Below, piece by piece: positions 49,796 through 58,490 of a stretch of 64,000 bases of DNA; position 1 is the first letter of the stretch, and every line of letters begins with the position of its first letter. Source of the stretch: Gammaproteobacteria bacterium (lineage in GTDB: Bacteria > Pseudomonadota > Gammaproteobacteria > Eutrophobiales > Eutrophobiaceae); the NCBI GenBank assembly GCA_016193395.1, contig JACPSH010000008.1, positions 1-64,000 on the forward strand, given 5' to 3'. Below the pieces are notes generated by a model, which was not told the origin of the DNA, searched no databases, and saw only the letters and a list, made by a program, of their open reading frames with translations. The translations under genes were made by a program, and so were the position numbers.

Positions 49796-50320
49796 ATGAA
49801 CTGGCTCGACCGTCTCGCCGAACGCTGTACGCGTCGCGTCGCGAGGAACTCTTCCAGACGCAGTTTTCTCGCGCTGCTCGGCAGCGCGCTGGTCGGGGGC
49901 GCGGCGGTTCCGCTGCTGCCGGTGGCGCGTGCTGCGGATGCCGGGGCTTCCGGCGGGACGGCGGCAGACCCCGGCGATCCCACGAAATGCGATTACTGGC
50001 GCAACTGCGCCATCGACGGGTATTTGTGTGCCTGCTGCGGCGGCACGGTGAATACCTGCCCGCCCGGAACCGAGATGTCGCCCATCACCTGGATCGGAAC
50101 CTGCCGCAACCCCGCCGACGGCCGGGATTACATCATTTCCTACAACGACTGCTGCGGGAAAACTTCCTGTGGGGCCTGCCTGTGCCAGCGAAACGAGGGC
50201 GACCGGCCGGTTTACCGCCCACACACGGCGAACGATTACAACTGGTGCCTGGGCACCGCGAGCGCCGTGTACAACTGCACCGTCACGGTCATCCTGGGGA
50301 CCGCGGCCCCGAAATCCTGA
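49796..50320 (+). CDS. TTQ-containing amine dehydrogenase light chain (MauA/AauA type)
   Basis: The 174-residue precursor has a twin-arginine signal (SSRRSFLALLGSALVGG) and the cysteine-rich light-chain fold. CDYWRNCAIDGYLCACCGG, CPPGTEMSPITW and NDCCGKTSCGACLCQRN match Paracoccus MauA. The two tryptophans that crosslink to tryptophan tryptophylquinone are Trp99 and Trp150, 51 residues apart as in Paracoccus (57 and 108). The catalytic/biogenesis aspartates Asp74 and Asp118 are at the equivalent spacing (32 and 76). It oxidises primary amines to aldehydes and ammonia in the periplasm. Coupled to the heavy chain by a 7-bp gap. Confidence 0.95.
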   Translation: MNWLDRLAERCTRRVARNSSRRSFLALLGSALVGGAAVPLLPVARAADAGASGGTAADPGDPTKCDYWRNCAIDGYLCACCGGTVNTCPPGTEMSPITWIGTCRNPADGRDYIISYNDCCGKTSCGACLCQRNEGDRPVYRPHTANDYNWCLGTASAVYNCTVTVILGTAAPKS

Positions 50321-50337
50321 TCGCGGCGACCCACGCG

Positions 50338-50835
50338 ATGCGGGCGGTCGTCTTCCTTCTCCTGCTGTGCGGCATCGCCGACCCGGGCCGGGCAGCGGAT
50401 GCGCGGCACGAGGACGGGCGCGCCCGGATCGACTACATGCTCAACTGCCAGGGCTGCCACCAGCCGGACGGAGCGGGATCGCCTGGCGCGGTGCCGCGGC
50501 TGCGCGATCACCTCGGCGGTTTTGTGCGCGTACCGGGCGGACGCGAATACCTGGTGCGCGTTCCGGGGGCCGCCCTCTCCGCGCTCGATGACGCCGGTCT
50601 CGCGGCGGTGCTGAACTGGATGCTGCGCGACTTCAGCGCGGCCGAACTGCCGGCGGATTTCGTTCCCTACGATGCCGCGGAAGTCGGCCGCCTGCGGCGT
50701 GAACCGCTGGCGGATGCCGAGAGCGAACGCCGCATCCTGCTGCAACGCATGGAAGTGCTCGAAGAGCGATCCCGCCCGGAACCCGGCGGCGACAGGGACT
50801 CGCCTGCATCGACGGAACACGGGAAGTCCTACTGA
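50338..50835 (+). CDS. Periplasmic monoheme c-type cytochrome
   Basis: The 165-residue protein has a signal peptide (VVFLLLLCGIADPGRAAD) and one heme site, Cys37-x-x-Cys40-His41. A likely axial Met lies in VLNWMLRDFSAAELP, and a charged C-terminal tail follows. It starts 17 bp after the light-chain stop and is the probable electron acceptor of the quinoprotein, taking the place of amicyanin or azurin. It has no sequence features of the diheme MauG peroxidase. Confidence 0.85.
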   Translation: MRAVVFLLLLCGIADPGRAADARHEDGRARIDYMLNCQGCHQPDGAGSPGAVPRLRDHLGGFVRVPGGREYLVRVPGAALSALDDAGLAAVLNWMLRDFSAAELPADFVPYDAAEVGRLRREPLADAESERRILLQRMEVLEERSRPEPGGDRDSPASTEHGKSY

Positions 50836-50838
50836 CGC

Positions 50839-51312
50839 GTGAACGCCGTGAGCGAGCTGTTCGACAATCCCATGGGCACCGACGGATTCGAGTTCATCGA
50901 GTACACGGCGCCCGATCCCGAGCTGCTGCGCAGCATGTTCGCGAAGATGGGATTCCCGGCGACGGGCAGGCATCGCAGCAAGAACGTGACGCGGCATTCG
51001 CAGGGCGATATCAATTTCATCATCAACGCGGAGCCGGACAGCTTCGCCCAGCGCTTCGCCCGGGAACACGGGCCGTCGATCTGTGCGATCGCGTTCCGGG
51101 TCAACAACGCGGCCACGGCCTACGCCCGTGCGCTGCACCTGGGCGCAACCGCTGCGGAGAGCAGGCCGGGGCCCATGGAACTCAACATTCCGGCCATCGA
51201 GGGGATCGGCGGCAGCCGGATCTACCTGGTCGATCGCTATGGCGACCGGTCGATTTACGACGTCGATTTCGATCCCGTCGAGTTGCGCCGCGGCGTTCTC
51301 GAAGAGGGCTGA
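50839..51312 (+). CDS. Stand-alone HPPD N-terminal domain (VOC superfamily)
   Basis: The 157-residue protein matches the N-terminal half of gammaproteobacterial 4-hydroxyphenylpyruvate dioxygenase: NPMGTDGFEFIEYTAPDPEL, GFPATGRHRSKNVTRHSQGD, EHGPSICAIAFRVNNAATAY and IPAIEGIGGSRIYLVDRYGD. HPPD is about 350 residues and binds iron with residues of its C-terminal domain. That half is absent here, so dioxygenase activity is not expected. The frame stops cleanly and the next gene (mauE) starts four bases later, indicating an intact operon member rather than a random break. It starts with GTG three bases after the cytochrome stop. Role unknown. Confidence 0.82.
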   Translation: MNAVSELFDNPMGTDGFEFIEYTAPDPELLRSMFAKMGFPATGRHRSKNVTRHSQGDINFIINAEPDSFAQRFAREHGPSICAIAFRVNNAATAYARALHLGATAAESRPGPMELNIPAIEGIGGSRIYLVDRYGDRSIYDVDFDPVELRRGVLEEG

Positions 51313-51316
51313 ACGG

Positions 51317-51862
51317 ATGCCGCTCATGGACCCCCTTCCCGCGGTCGCCGCAGCCCTCGTGCTGAGTTTCGTGTTTCTGAGCGCGGCAATGCACAAGGCC
51401 GGGGACCTGAAACGCTTCGAGGCGACGCTGGCGAACTACCGGGTGCTGCCCGCAATCCTAGTCCCCGGGACGGCGCGCCTGGTTCCTGTAATCGAAGCCG
51501 TGGTCGGCGCGGCTTTGCTGATGCCGCCGATATCCAGGATGGCGGCGATCGCGGCGGCGCTGCTGCTTGCCGCCTACACGCTGGCCATTGGCGTCAATCT
51601 CCTGCGGGGACGGCGAGCGATCGATTGCGGTTGCGGAGCGCCGGGCCGACGGCAGACCCTCAGCGGCTGGTTGCTGATCCGCAACGGCGCGCTGCTGGGG
51701 CTGAGCTGGGCATGCAGCATCCCCGTCTCCGATCGGGCGCTGCACTGGATCGACTGGAGCGTGATTGTTCCCGCGGCCGCGGCAGCGTGCCTGTTCTATG
51801 CAGCGGCGGACCAGTTGCTCGCAAACCGGGATCTGCTCGTGCGCGCAGGCGGCGATGGCTGA
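51317..51862 (+). CDS. mauE: MauE, amine dehydrogenase assembly membrane protein
   Basis: The 181-residue inner-membrane protein has LSFVFLSAAMHKAGDLKRFE at the start, ANYRVLPAILVPGTARLVPV, and LAIGVNLLRGRRAIDCGCGA with the Cys-Gly-Cys pair, parallel throughout to the orphan copy at 24034. With MauD it is thought to introduce the six disulfides of the light chain. It overlaps mauD by eight bases. The ATG at 51317 (or 51326) is close to the stop of the HPPD-like gene. Confidence 0.88.
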   Translation: MPLMDPLPAVAAALVLSFVFLSAAMHKAGDLKRFEATLANYRVLPAILVPGTARLVPVIEAVVGAALLMPPISRMAAIAAALLLAAYTLAIGVNLLRGRRAIDCGCGAPGRRQTLSGWLLIRNGALLGLSWACSIPVSDRALHWIDWSVIVPAAAAACLFYAAADQLLANRDLLVRAGGDG

Positions 51863-52445
51863 TCCGCTGCTGATATCCCACATCCTGCTCTGGCTCCTGC
51901 TCCTGGTCATGGCGGTCGTCATCTTCGCGCTCGCGAGGCAGGTAGGCATTCTCTACGAGCGTACAGCACCCGCGGGGGCGCTGATGGTCAGCCGGCGACT
52001 GGCAAGCGGATCGCAGGCGCCGGAAATGGAGGTCCCGGATCTCGACGGCCGCATGGTCCGCGTCGGCGGCGCGTCAGCCGACGGCAGGAGCACGCTGATC
52101 TTCTTCACTTCCCCCACCTGCCCGGTCTGCCGCAGCCTGCTGCCCGTCATTCTGTCCGCCGCGCGCAGCGAAGCAACGTGGCTGTCGATCGTGCTGGCGA
52201 GCGACGGCGAGGAGCACGACCACCGCGGCTACATCGCAGGCAACGGCCTGGAGGGCTTTCCGTATGTCTCCTCGCGGGCCTTTGGCGTCGCCTACGGCGT
52301 GTCGAAGCTTCCCTACGCGGTGCTCGTCGACGGGTCGGGCAAGGTCGCCTCCTTCGGGATCATCAACTCCCGCGAGCACCTCGAGAGCCTGTTCGAAGCC
52401 AAGGAGCGCGGCGTTGCCTCTATCCAGGAGCATCTTCGCGCCTGA
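51855..52445 (+). CDS. mauD: MauD, amine dehydrogenase accessory thioredoxin-like protein
   Basis: The 196-residue membrane-anchored protein starts ADPLLISHILLWLLLLVMAV and has a periplasmic thioredoxin domain with CPVC in FFTSPTCPVCRSLLPVILSA and the cis-Pro in SKLPYAVLVD. It ends with FGIINSREHLESLFEAKERG. It is the last gene of the amine dehydrogenase operon; the next 269 bp hold no recognisable gene. Confidence 0.9.
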   Translation: MADPLLISHILLWLLLLVMAVVIFALARQVGILYERTAPAGALMVSRRLASGSQAPEMEVPDLDGRMVRVGGASADGRSTLIFFTSPTCPVCRSLLPVILSAARSEATWLSIVLASDGEEHDHRGYIAGNGLEGFPYVSSRAFGVAYGVSKLPYAVLVDGSGKVASFGIINSREHLESLFEAKERGVASIQEHLRA

Positions 52446-52714
52446 CGGCGAGATTATGCACAGGACGGCATGTATGGAGGTATCAGCGGCGCGGGAGGAC
52501 AGGATGTCAAAGGGGGGCCGTGCCGGTGCCGCGAGGCCCCTGGATGGCCGGAAGCGACCAGCCGTCCTCCATGAGGTACTCCACGCCCGGGGAGGCGCGC
52601 GTGGCCTCTGTCATTATTAATAGGGACACGGGGAACCGACCGGGTGTGCGACAACGCCGTCGGGCTCTATGGCTTTAGAATTCGGAATGATCCCTGAGGC
52701 TGAGGAGAGACAAG

Positions 52715-53275
52715 ATGGTTGAGGCACGCGTGCTGCGCAATATCGGTGCGGCGGCGGGTTCGCTGTTGTTCGCCACGGCGATCGCGGCGGAGCCCGCATA
52801 TGCGCCTGGTTACGCCGAAGACCGGGCCATGATCGAGGATCTGCAGGCCCGCTACGCCTTCGCCCTGGATTTCCGCGATGCCGATACCTATGCCTCGATG
52901 TTCACTGAGGACGGCGTGCTCGACTGGGCCCGCGGTGTCGTGACGGGTCGCGAGGCCATCCGCGCCTTGATCAGTACCCTCCCCAGCCGCGCCGGTTTCG
53001 CCGCCGTCGCGGATGCGCCGGGTCTGCGACCCGCCGCGGCGCGCCACCATATTGTCAATCAGGCGATCCGGATCGAGGGCAATCGGGCGACCGCACGTGC
53101 CTACTGGTTTCAGTTCGGCAACGACAATCCGGAGCGCGAGGCCGAACTCGGCAGCTACGGCCACTACGAGGACGAACTGATCAAGATCGACGGCCAGTGG
53201 TATTTCACGAAGCGCAGGATCTACAACGAGCAGATGGACGAGCGGGCGGCGACGGGCGCCAACCCGGCGTGGTGA
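52715..53275 (+). CDS. NTF2/SnoaL-like protein with signal peptide
   Basis: The 186-residue protein has a probable signal sequence (IGAAAGSLLFATAIAAEPAY) followed by the SnoaL-like fold used by many aromatic-degradation and polyketide proteins: MIEDLQARYAFALDFRDADT, MFTEDGVLDWARGVVTGREA, RHHIVNQAIRIEGNRATARA and KIDGQWYFTKRRIYNEQ. A GAGGAGA ribosome site precedes the ATG. It would act in the periplasm if the signal is real. It converges on the LuxR gene that follows, 25 bp away. Confidence 0.8.
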   Translation: MVEARVLRNIGAAAGSLLFATAIAAEPAYAPGYAEDRAMIEDLQARYAFALDFRDADTYASMFTEDGVLDWARGVVTGREAIRALISTLPSRAGFAAVADAPGLRPAAARHHIVNQAIRIEGNRATARAYWFQFGNDNPEREAELGSYGHYEDELIKIDGQWYFTKRRIYNEQMDERAATGANPAW

Positions 53276-53300
53276 AGCGGCGAGGGACGGCAGTTGGTCG

Positions 53301-54191
53301 CTAGTTGCGCGTCCTGTCCAGCGCTTCGAGACAGAGCCAGAACAGCTCGTTCTGGGTGGCGATATTCAGCTTTTCATAGGCCCGACGGCGGTACGTATTC
53401 ACGCTGGAAACAGCGATGTTGAGGTCCAGGCTGATGCCCGTGGAAGTGAAGCCTATGAGGATGCGCTCGCAGACCTGGGCCTCCCTGGGCGCCAGGAGAT
53501 GGAACGGCTGTGTCCCGCGGCTGATCACCGAATGGACGAGATTGCGTGCCACGTCGGGGCCGGTTTCCGGCGCGCTGCGGGTCGCGGAGGGCTGCACCAT
53601 CCTGAAATGTAACGAGATCAGACTGGTGAGCAAGGGCAGGACGGAGTTCAGCAGTACCTCCTCCTGCCGCGTGTAGCAGCCGGATTCACCCATGCGCCAG
53701 AAATTGCAATAGACGTTTCCCTCTTCAACCCGCCCGATCGTGGAAATCTTGTCGATGAGATCATGCCGCGCAAAGAAGTGAGCCCGGTATTCCGGGTCGT
53801 ATTCGTCTTCGAGACGCGGCCGGAACGGGCGGCATTTCCCGCCGGCCCTACGGTCGCTGGCCTTGGCGAAATAGGGGTCGCGTTCGTAGTACTTGTCGAC
53901 GTAATCCCTGGCGAGCCCCTCCGCCTTGTCCTGCGGCAGCCTGCCGCACGTGAACAAATGTCCGGGCTCATGCGCACCGGTGATCGTGAACACCACGCAT
54001 TCATCGATATGGAAGGTGCCGTTCAGCAGCTCGAACAGTCGTTGCTCGAACGTCGGCCGCCCCACGGCCTGCGTCAGCCGGGCGACCGCGCGCAACCACG
54101 CGGGCGCCCCCGGATTGATGGCAATGGGGAGCACGCTCGCGTTTTCGCCTTGCAGTTCCTGTCTTCTGCCGTGCGAAATCTCGCTTCTCAT
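53301..54191 (-). CDS. LuxR-family transcriptional regulator
   Basis: The 296-residue protein has a C-terminal LuxR helix-turn-helix (LAPREAQVCERILIGFTSTG, then ISLDLNIAVSSVNTYRRRAYEKLNI). The N-terminal part of about 200 residues is not an evident autoinducer domain but shares features with sensor domains in catabolic LuxR solos. I chose ATG at 54191; the upstream extension is low-complexity Arg/Ala coding. It is divergent from the next LuxR gene across a 511-bp region. Confidence 0.82.
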   Translation of the reverse strand: MRSEISHGRRQELQGENASVLPIAINPGAPAWLRAVARLTQAVGRPTFEQRLFELLNGTFHIDECVVFTITGAHEPGHLFTCGRLPQDKAEGLARDYVDKYYERDPYFAKASDRRAGGKCRPFRPRLEDEYDPEYRAHFFARHDLIDKISTIGRVEEGNVYCNFWRMGESGCYTRQEEVLLNSVLPLLTSLISLHFRMVQPSATRSAPETGPDVARNLVHSVISRGTQPFHLLAPREAQVCERILIGFTSTGISLDLNIAVSSVNTYRRRAYEKLNIATQNELFWLCLEALDRTRN

Positions 54192-54702
54192 GTGGGTTCG
54201 CTGCGGAGCACGGTTGCTCCTGGCGCGCCGCACCCGTGGGTTGCAACGCGTCCCGGCCCGAGCCATCGCGCATGCCGGCGCAGCAGGTGCCCTGAAGGTA
54301 TCAAGGTGCCGCCCGCAGCCTGCAACATGCGATCGGGCGGGGCCATGCCCTCGGGAGCCCGGCCGGCTTGCAGACAGGCTTCCCCGCCTGGCGGCATCCA
54401 GGTTCCCGGCCGAGGTCACGCATGCGCTTATCGCCCCGCGAACACTCGCAAACAGCCCCGCTCGCCTGCTCGCGCCGAATATCCGCACCAGTGACGGCAA
54501 ACGCCATAACTGACCCCGGCATCCCCTCCAATCCCGCTTCATCCGGCTTGCCCTGCCGGCGATGTCACGTTTCCGTGTCGACCCTACCCGATAAAATCAG
54601 CGAAACGCGGCCAGCATTTCCGCCCGCCGCGGCTTGATTTTCCTGTCGTCTTCCTGACAGGAGCTATATACTTTCTTACACTCGCGTCGATGGGAGGCAC
54701 GA
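54192..54702. other. 511-bp divergent intergenic region between two LuxR genes
   Basis: No gene is supported; the open frames here are Arg/Ala-rich artefacts of G+C bias. Near its right end is an inverted repeat (TCCTGTC 54641-54647, GACAGGA 54656-54662) followed by TATATACTTTCTTACA, a plausible promoter for the right-hand gene. Confidence 0.55.
54641..54662. promoter_or_regulatory. Inverted repeat TCCTGTC-N8-GACAGGA, candidate regulator site
   Basis: A perfect 7-bp inverted repeat lies 41 bp before the GTG start of the PAS/LuxR gene and just upstream of an A+T-rich TATATACT. The spacing fits an activator or autorepressor site. Binding is untested. Confidence 0.45.
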
Positions 54703-55851
54703 GTGTCTGGCAACTTTCTAAGCGCCCTTATTCCGGACCTTTACGGATGCGCCGATAAACCCTCGAACTGGTCCGGCGTGCTCGATCGAATCTCGCGTCG
54801 AATGAATGCGCGCAGCGCGGTGATTCAGATGCTGCGCTGCGCGGACGATGTCCTGTACCCGGAGTGGGACCTTCGAGATTCCCTGTCAAGCGAACACGCG
54901 GAGTCGCATGACCGGTACGTCAACAACGAACAGAACCCGCGTCTCAATCTGAAAATTGCGCACGGATTTTCCGGTGCTGGCGCAATCATGCGTGACGAGG
55001 AGCGTTTCAAGCCCGGCTGCCCGCATCTCGCGCGGCTGCGGGAGCGGTTGGCGCTGATAGGTCTGGGCCGTTCAATCGCAGTGGTGCTGAAAATACCCAT
55101 GAACCGCCGGCTCATATTGCTGTTGCACAGGGCGTCCGGTGACGGCCGTGAATTCCTCAGCCGCGATGAGGAGTTTCTTTCGGAGTTGGCGCCGCATCTG
55201 AAGCAAGCCGTCGAACTCTCGGAGAAGGTCAGCATGCTTCGGGAGGAGACTGCCGTGATGAAGCAGTTCACCGACCGGATGAACACCGGCATCATCGTCG
55301 TTGATCGTCGCGGAGCAGTGCGATGGCGGAACCGCTGCGCGGAAATGATCACGAGGCAGTCGCAGCATCTGGCGATCGTGGGCGGACGATTGCGGTGCTC
55401 CAATGCGGAGGATCGCCGCAGAATCTCCCGATTCCTCTGCCAAGTCAGCTCACCCCGCCAGCGCCTGCTCACAACGATAGGGGCGTCTTATCGCAACCCG
55501 ATCCAGATCCTTGCCATTCCCGTCGACGTCCAGGCGGTGCAACCGAGTACGATGCGTCCGCGCGGCGCAGCGATAGCGCTGTTGCTGTCGGATCCGGACG
55601 GCGAGGTAGCGCTGTCGCCCTCCGACATCGGCGAGCTGTTCGGCCTGACCCCCGCGGAAGCCGCGCTGGCAGCCGCTTTGGGCGAGGGCCTGACGCTGCA
55701 CGACTATGCAGAGCGTCATGGCGTCTCAGTTGGAACGGTGCGCAACCAGCTCAAGTGTATCTTCTCGAAGACCGGCGCGGCCCGGCAGCCGGAACTGGTC
55801 AGGCTGCTCTGCACGTCCATCCCAGCACGAGCCCTGATGGAGCATCCATAA
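54703..55851 (+). CDS. LuxR-type regulator with PAS-like sensor region
   Basis: The 382-residue protein has an N-terminal sensor of about 180 residues, then a short coiled segment (LKQAVELSEKVSMLREETAV), a PAS-like stretch (FTDRMNTGIIVVDRRGAVRW), and a C-terminal LuxR-like HTH (FGLTPAEAALAAALGEGLTL, then HDYAERHGVSVGTVRNQLK). The GTG start is supported by GGGAGG six bases upstream. It probably controls the neighbouring receptor, hydrolase or amine genes. Ends 158 bp before the convergent TonB receptor stop. Confidence 0.85.
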   Translation: MSGNFLSALIPDLYGCADKPSNWSGVLDRISRRMNARSAVIQMLRCADDVLYPEWDLRDSLSSEHAESHDRYVNNEQNPRLNLKIAHGFSGAGAIMRDEERFKPGCPHLARLRERLALIGLGRSIAVVLKIPMNRRLILLLHRASGDGREFLSRDEEFLSELAPHLKQAVELSEKVSMLREETAVMKQFTDRMNTGIIVVDRRGAVRWRNRCAEMITRQSQHLAIVGGRLRCSNAEDRRRISRFLCQVSSPRQRLLTTIGASYRNPIQILAIPVDVQAVQPSTMRPRGAAIALLLSDPDGEVALSPSDIGELFGLTPAEAALAAALGEGLTLHDYAERHGVSVGTVRNQLKCIFSKTGAARQPELVRLLCTSIPARALMEHP

Positions 55852-56009
55852 CTGACCGGGAATACCGAGGTTCCGAGCCTAAAAGTCGGAGCTTCCGCAA
55901 GCCAGAACCTGCCTCCCCGCTGGGCCCGGGGCAGCCTGCGGGTTGGTTGAGGACGGCTTTCCCGCTTATCCAGCACAGGGCTGAGTCCCGAAACGGGCGT
56001 GTTCCGACA

Positions 56010-58466
56010 TTAGAAGAAGTTGCGCCGTACAGTAAACATCCATGTCCGTGGCTGGCCGGGGAAGCCATTGACATACCCGACCCCGCCGGACAGACCGTCT
56101 CCCTTATTGACATAGTACAATTCATCGGTCAGGTTGCGACCCTCGAGTGCAACAACCCACGCGCTGTCCCGATCCTCCCAGGTGATCCGACCGTTCAGAA
56201 GCGTATAGCTGTCGATCCTGCTCCCCGGACTGTTATCAGGATTCGTAAACACATCGTCCTGGTATGACACGTCCAGACGCGGCGTGACAACGCCGACGCC
56301 GGTTTCGAACCTGTATTGCGCGCCGATGCTCCACGTCAGTTCAGGCGTGAACTGCGTGATCGAATCAACGGGGATGCCTGTGACTGGATTGATGTCCTGA
56401 TACTCGAAGTCGAGCACGCCGAGGGACCCGTCGATCTGAAGACCATCTATGGGCACAAGATCCACCTCCAGCTCAGCCCCGAACACGTCGGCATTTCCAG
56501 CATTCGAGTTCAACAGGCACGGAACCCCGAAGATCGGCCCGAACTGGGCGGTGCAATTGAGGAAGGTGGCGGTGACTCCCTGATAATCGTTGTAGAACAA
56601 CGCACCGTTCAACCGCAGCCTGTTCTCGAACAACCGCGTCTTGGCGCCGACTTCAACCGTTTCCATTTCTTCCGGCTGGAACGAGACCGCCTGGACGCCA
56701 TAGAACGGGCGCGGATTGACGCCTCCGCCCTTATACCCCGTCGAGTACTGCGCATAGACCATGGCGTCTTCGGTTACGTCATAGCTGAGAGCGACTCGGT
56801 AGTCGATCCGGTCATCCTCGAACAGCCCCACCGTTCCGCTCAAGGTCGATATCAGGCAGTTCGGTGGATTACCCGGTGTACCCGGCGGCCCCAAGCACGG
56901 CTGGATCGGGCTGAAGTCCGGGTTTCTGCGCACATAGGTATATTCCTTCCTGTCGTCGCTATAGCGCAGGCCGGCGGTCAGCCGCAGGCGGTCGGTAATG
57001 CTGAAGATGCCGTTCGCGAAGACGGCGATGTTGCGCGTGTCCACGGGATCGGGGCCGTGGATGAAGTCAAAGGCGACATAGCCGAGATCGACCCGGGCAT
57101 CCAGGGTCGTCTCCGAATCGAAGTAGAAACCGCCGACGGTGATATCGGCGAAATCACCGATCGAGGTACTGATACGGATTTCCTGACTGATCTGATCGTG
57201 GATCATCCGCTGGAACAGCAGTGTGACGGGAAACGGCGTACCGTCCTGCTCGCTCGCAAATCCGGAATCGTACTCGCGGTAGCCCGTGATCGACTCGATC
57301 CGGAGGTTGTCCGTCGGGTTCCAGTCGATGTTCGCCGTGATGCTCTTGGATTCCACGTATTGCCGGCGGTCAACGACCAGGCCGTTGCGGGGGTCTTTGT
57401 AATCCGCGTAACTGACATAAGGATCGTCCGGGCTGAGCGGATCGCAGGAGTTCGCACCGAAGGCGATGAAACTGCACCCGACGGTGCCGGTGGCGAATCC
57501 GGGAATAGCGAGATTCTCCCAGATCATCGGGCCCGGCGCGGTCGGTGACAGGCCTGTGCCCGGCGTCAGAATGACCGGCGCAACCGTCGGGCCGGTCGCG
57601 AGCAGGGTATTGCCCACCGGCTCGGACTCGTCGTCCAGCCAATCCCCCGAAACATTGATTTCCAGGTCATCGCTCGGCAGCCAGCGCAGGGCCAGTCGGA
57701 CCGCGTGATACCCGATGCCACCCTCGTGCCCGGTGACACAATCGGCCCCGGTAATCTGGCTGCCGAAACTCGAGCCCGGATGTGTACAGCCGTAATCCAG
57801 GTTCTTGACGTGACCGTCCCGGGAGCGCGAAACGCCGGAAACGCGCGCGAACAGTTTATCTTCCATCAAAGTGAAATTGCTGCCCCCGCGGATATCGACA
57901 GCGTCGAATCTGCCGATTCCGGCTTCGATAAATCCGTTGCGCTCCGCCGACGGCCGTTGCGTATAGAGTTTGATCGCGCCGCCAATTGAGTTTTTGCCGG
58001 CCAGTGTCCCCTGTGGGCCACGCAGCACTTCCACCCGGTCGAGATCGAGAAGATCGAGAATCGAACCCGTCAGCGTCGAATAATAGACGTCATCGACGTA
58101 CAGGCCCACACCCGCCTCCAGCGCCGGATTGAAGTCGGTCTGGCCGACGCCGCGGATAAACCCGATGAGCGCAGGCCCGGCAAAGGCACCGGCCCGGGTC
58201 AAGGTGATGTTCGGCACTTGGGCAGAAATTTCCTCGATGGTGTTGTGGCCGCGGGCATCGAGCATCTCACCCGTCATCGCGGTAATCGCGATCGGCGTAT
58301 CCTGAACGTCCTGTTCCCTGAACTGGGCGGTGACAATGATTTCCTCCAACTCACCCTGAGCCGAGGCGGCTTCGACCATGACTGCCATAAGCAGCAGAGC
58401 TACGAACGGATATCGCAGGATCGCGCTGTCGAGCGGGCTGGATACTTCCTGAGTTCGAACTGACAT
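56010..58466 (-). CDS. TonB-dependent outer-membrane receptor
   Basis: The 818-residue protein has a signal sequence ending in AASAQ, then GELEEIIVTAQFREQDVQDT as the plug start, RGPQGTLAGKNSIGGAIKLY in the plug, and a barrel ending in WMFTVRRNFF with the terminal Phe recognised by the Bam machinery. I selected the ATG at 58466 because GGGGAGG lies seven bases upstream; the longer frame from 58490 would overlap that site. Related to the receptor at 42589 but clearly diverged. It is encoded 24 bp after the serine hydrolase, probably in one operon. Confidence 0.94.
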   Translation of the reverse strand: MSVRTQEVSSPLDSAILRYPFVALLLMAVMVEAASAQGELEEIIVTAQFREQDVQDTPIAITAMTGEMLDARGHNTIEEISAQVPNITLTRAGAFAGPALIGFIRGVGQTDFNPALEAGVGLYVDDVYYSTLTGSILDLLDLDRVEVLRGPQGTLAGKNSIGGAIKLYTQRPSAERNGFIEAGIGRFDAVDIRGGSNFTLMEDKLFARVSGVSRSRDGHVKNLDYGCTHPGSSFGSQITGADCVTGHEGGIGYHAVRLALRWLPSDDLEINVSGDWLDDESEPVGNTLLATGPTVAPVILTPGTGLSPTAPGPMIWENLAIPGFATGTVGCSFIAFGANSCDPLSPDDPYVSYADYKDPRNGLVVDRRQYVESKSITANIDWNPTDNLRIESITGYREYDSGFASEQDGTPFPVTLLFQRMIHDQISQEIRISTSIGDFADITVGGFYFDSETTLDARVDLGYVAFDFIHGPDPVDTRNIAVFANGIFSITDRLRLTAGLRYSDDRKEYTYVRRNPDFSPIQPCLGPPGTPGNPPNCLISTLSGTVGLFEDDRIDYRVALSYDVTEDAMVYAQYSTGYKGGGVNPRPFYGVQAVSFQPEEMETVEVGAKTRLFENRLRLNGALFYNDYQGVTATFLNCTAQFGPIFGVPCLLNSNAGNADVFGAELEVDLVPIDGLQIDGSLGVLDFEYQDINPVTGIPVDSITQFTPELTWSIGAQYRFETGVGVVTPRLDVSYQDDVFTNPDNSPGSRIDSYTLLNGRITWEDRDSAWVVALEGRNLTDELYYVNKGDGLSGGVGYVNGFPGQPRTWMFTVRRNFF

Positions 58467-58490
58467 AAGCTGTCCTCCCCCGTATTTCAT

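Noticed and set aside
48621-49799. 392-residue frame in another phase of the amine dehydrogenase heavy chain gene
   Set aside because: The +1 frame from 48529 matches the family throughout; this one is Arg/Ala-rich shadow.
54192-54542. N-terminal extension of the LuxR gene at 53301
   Set aside because: The residues are low-complexity and lack conservation; the ATG at 54191 gives a normal length.
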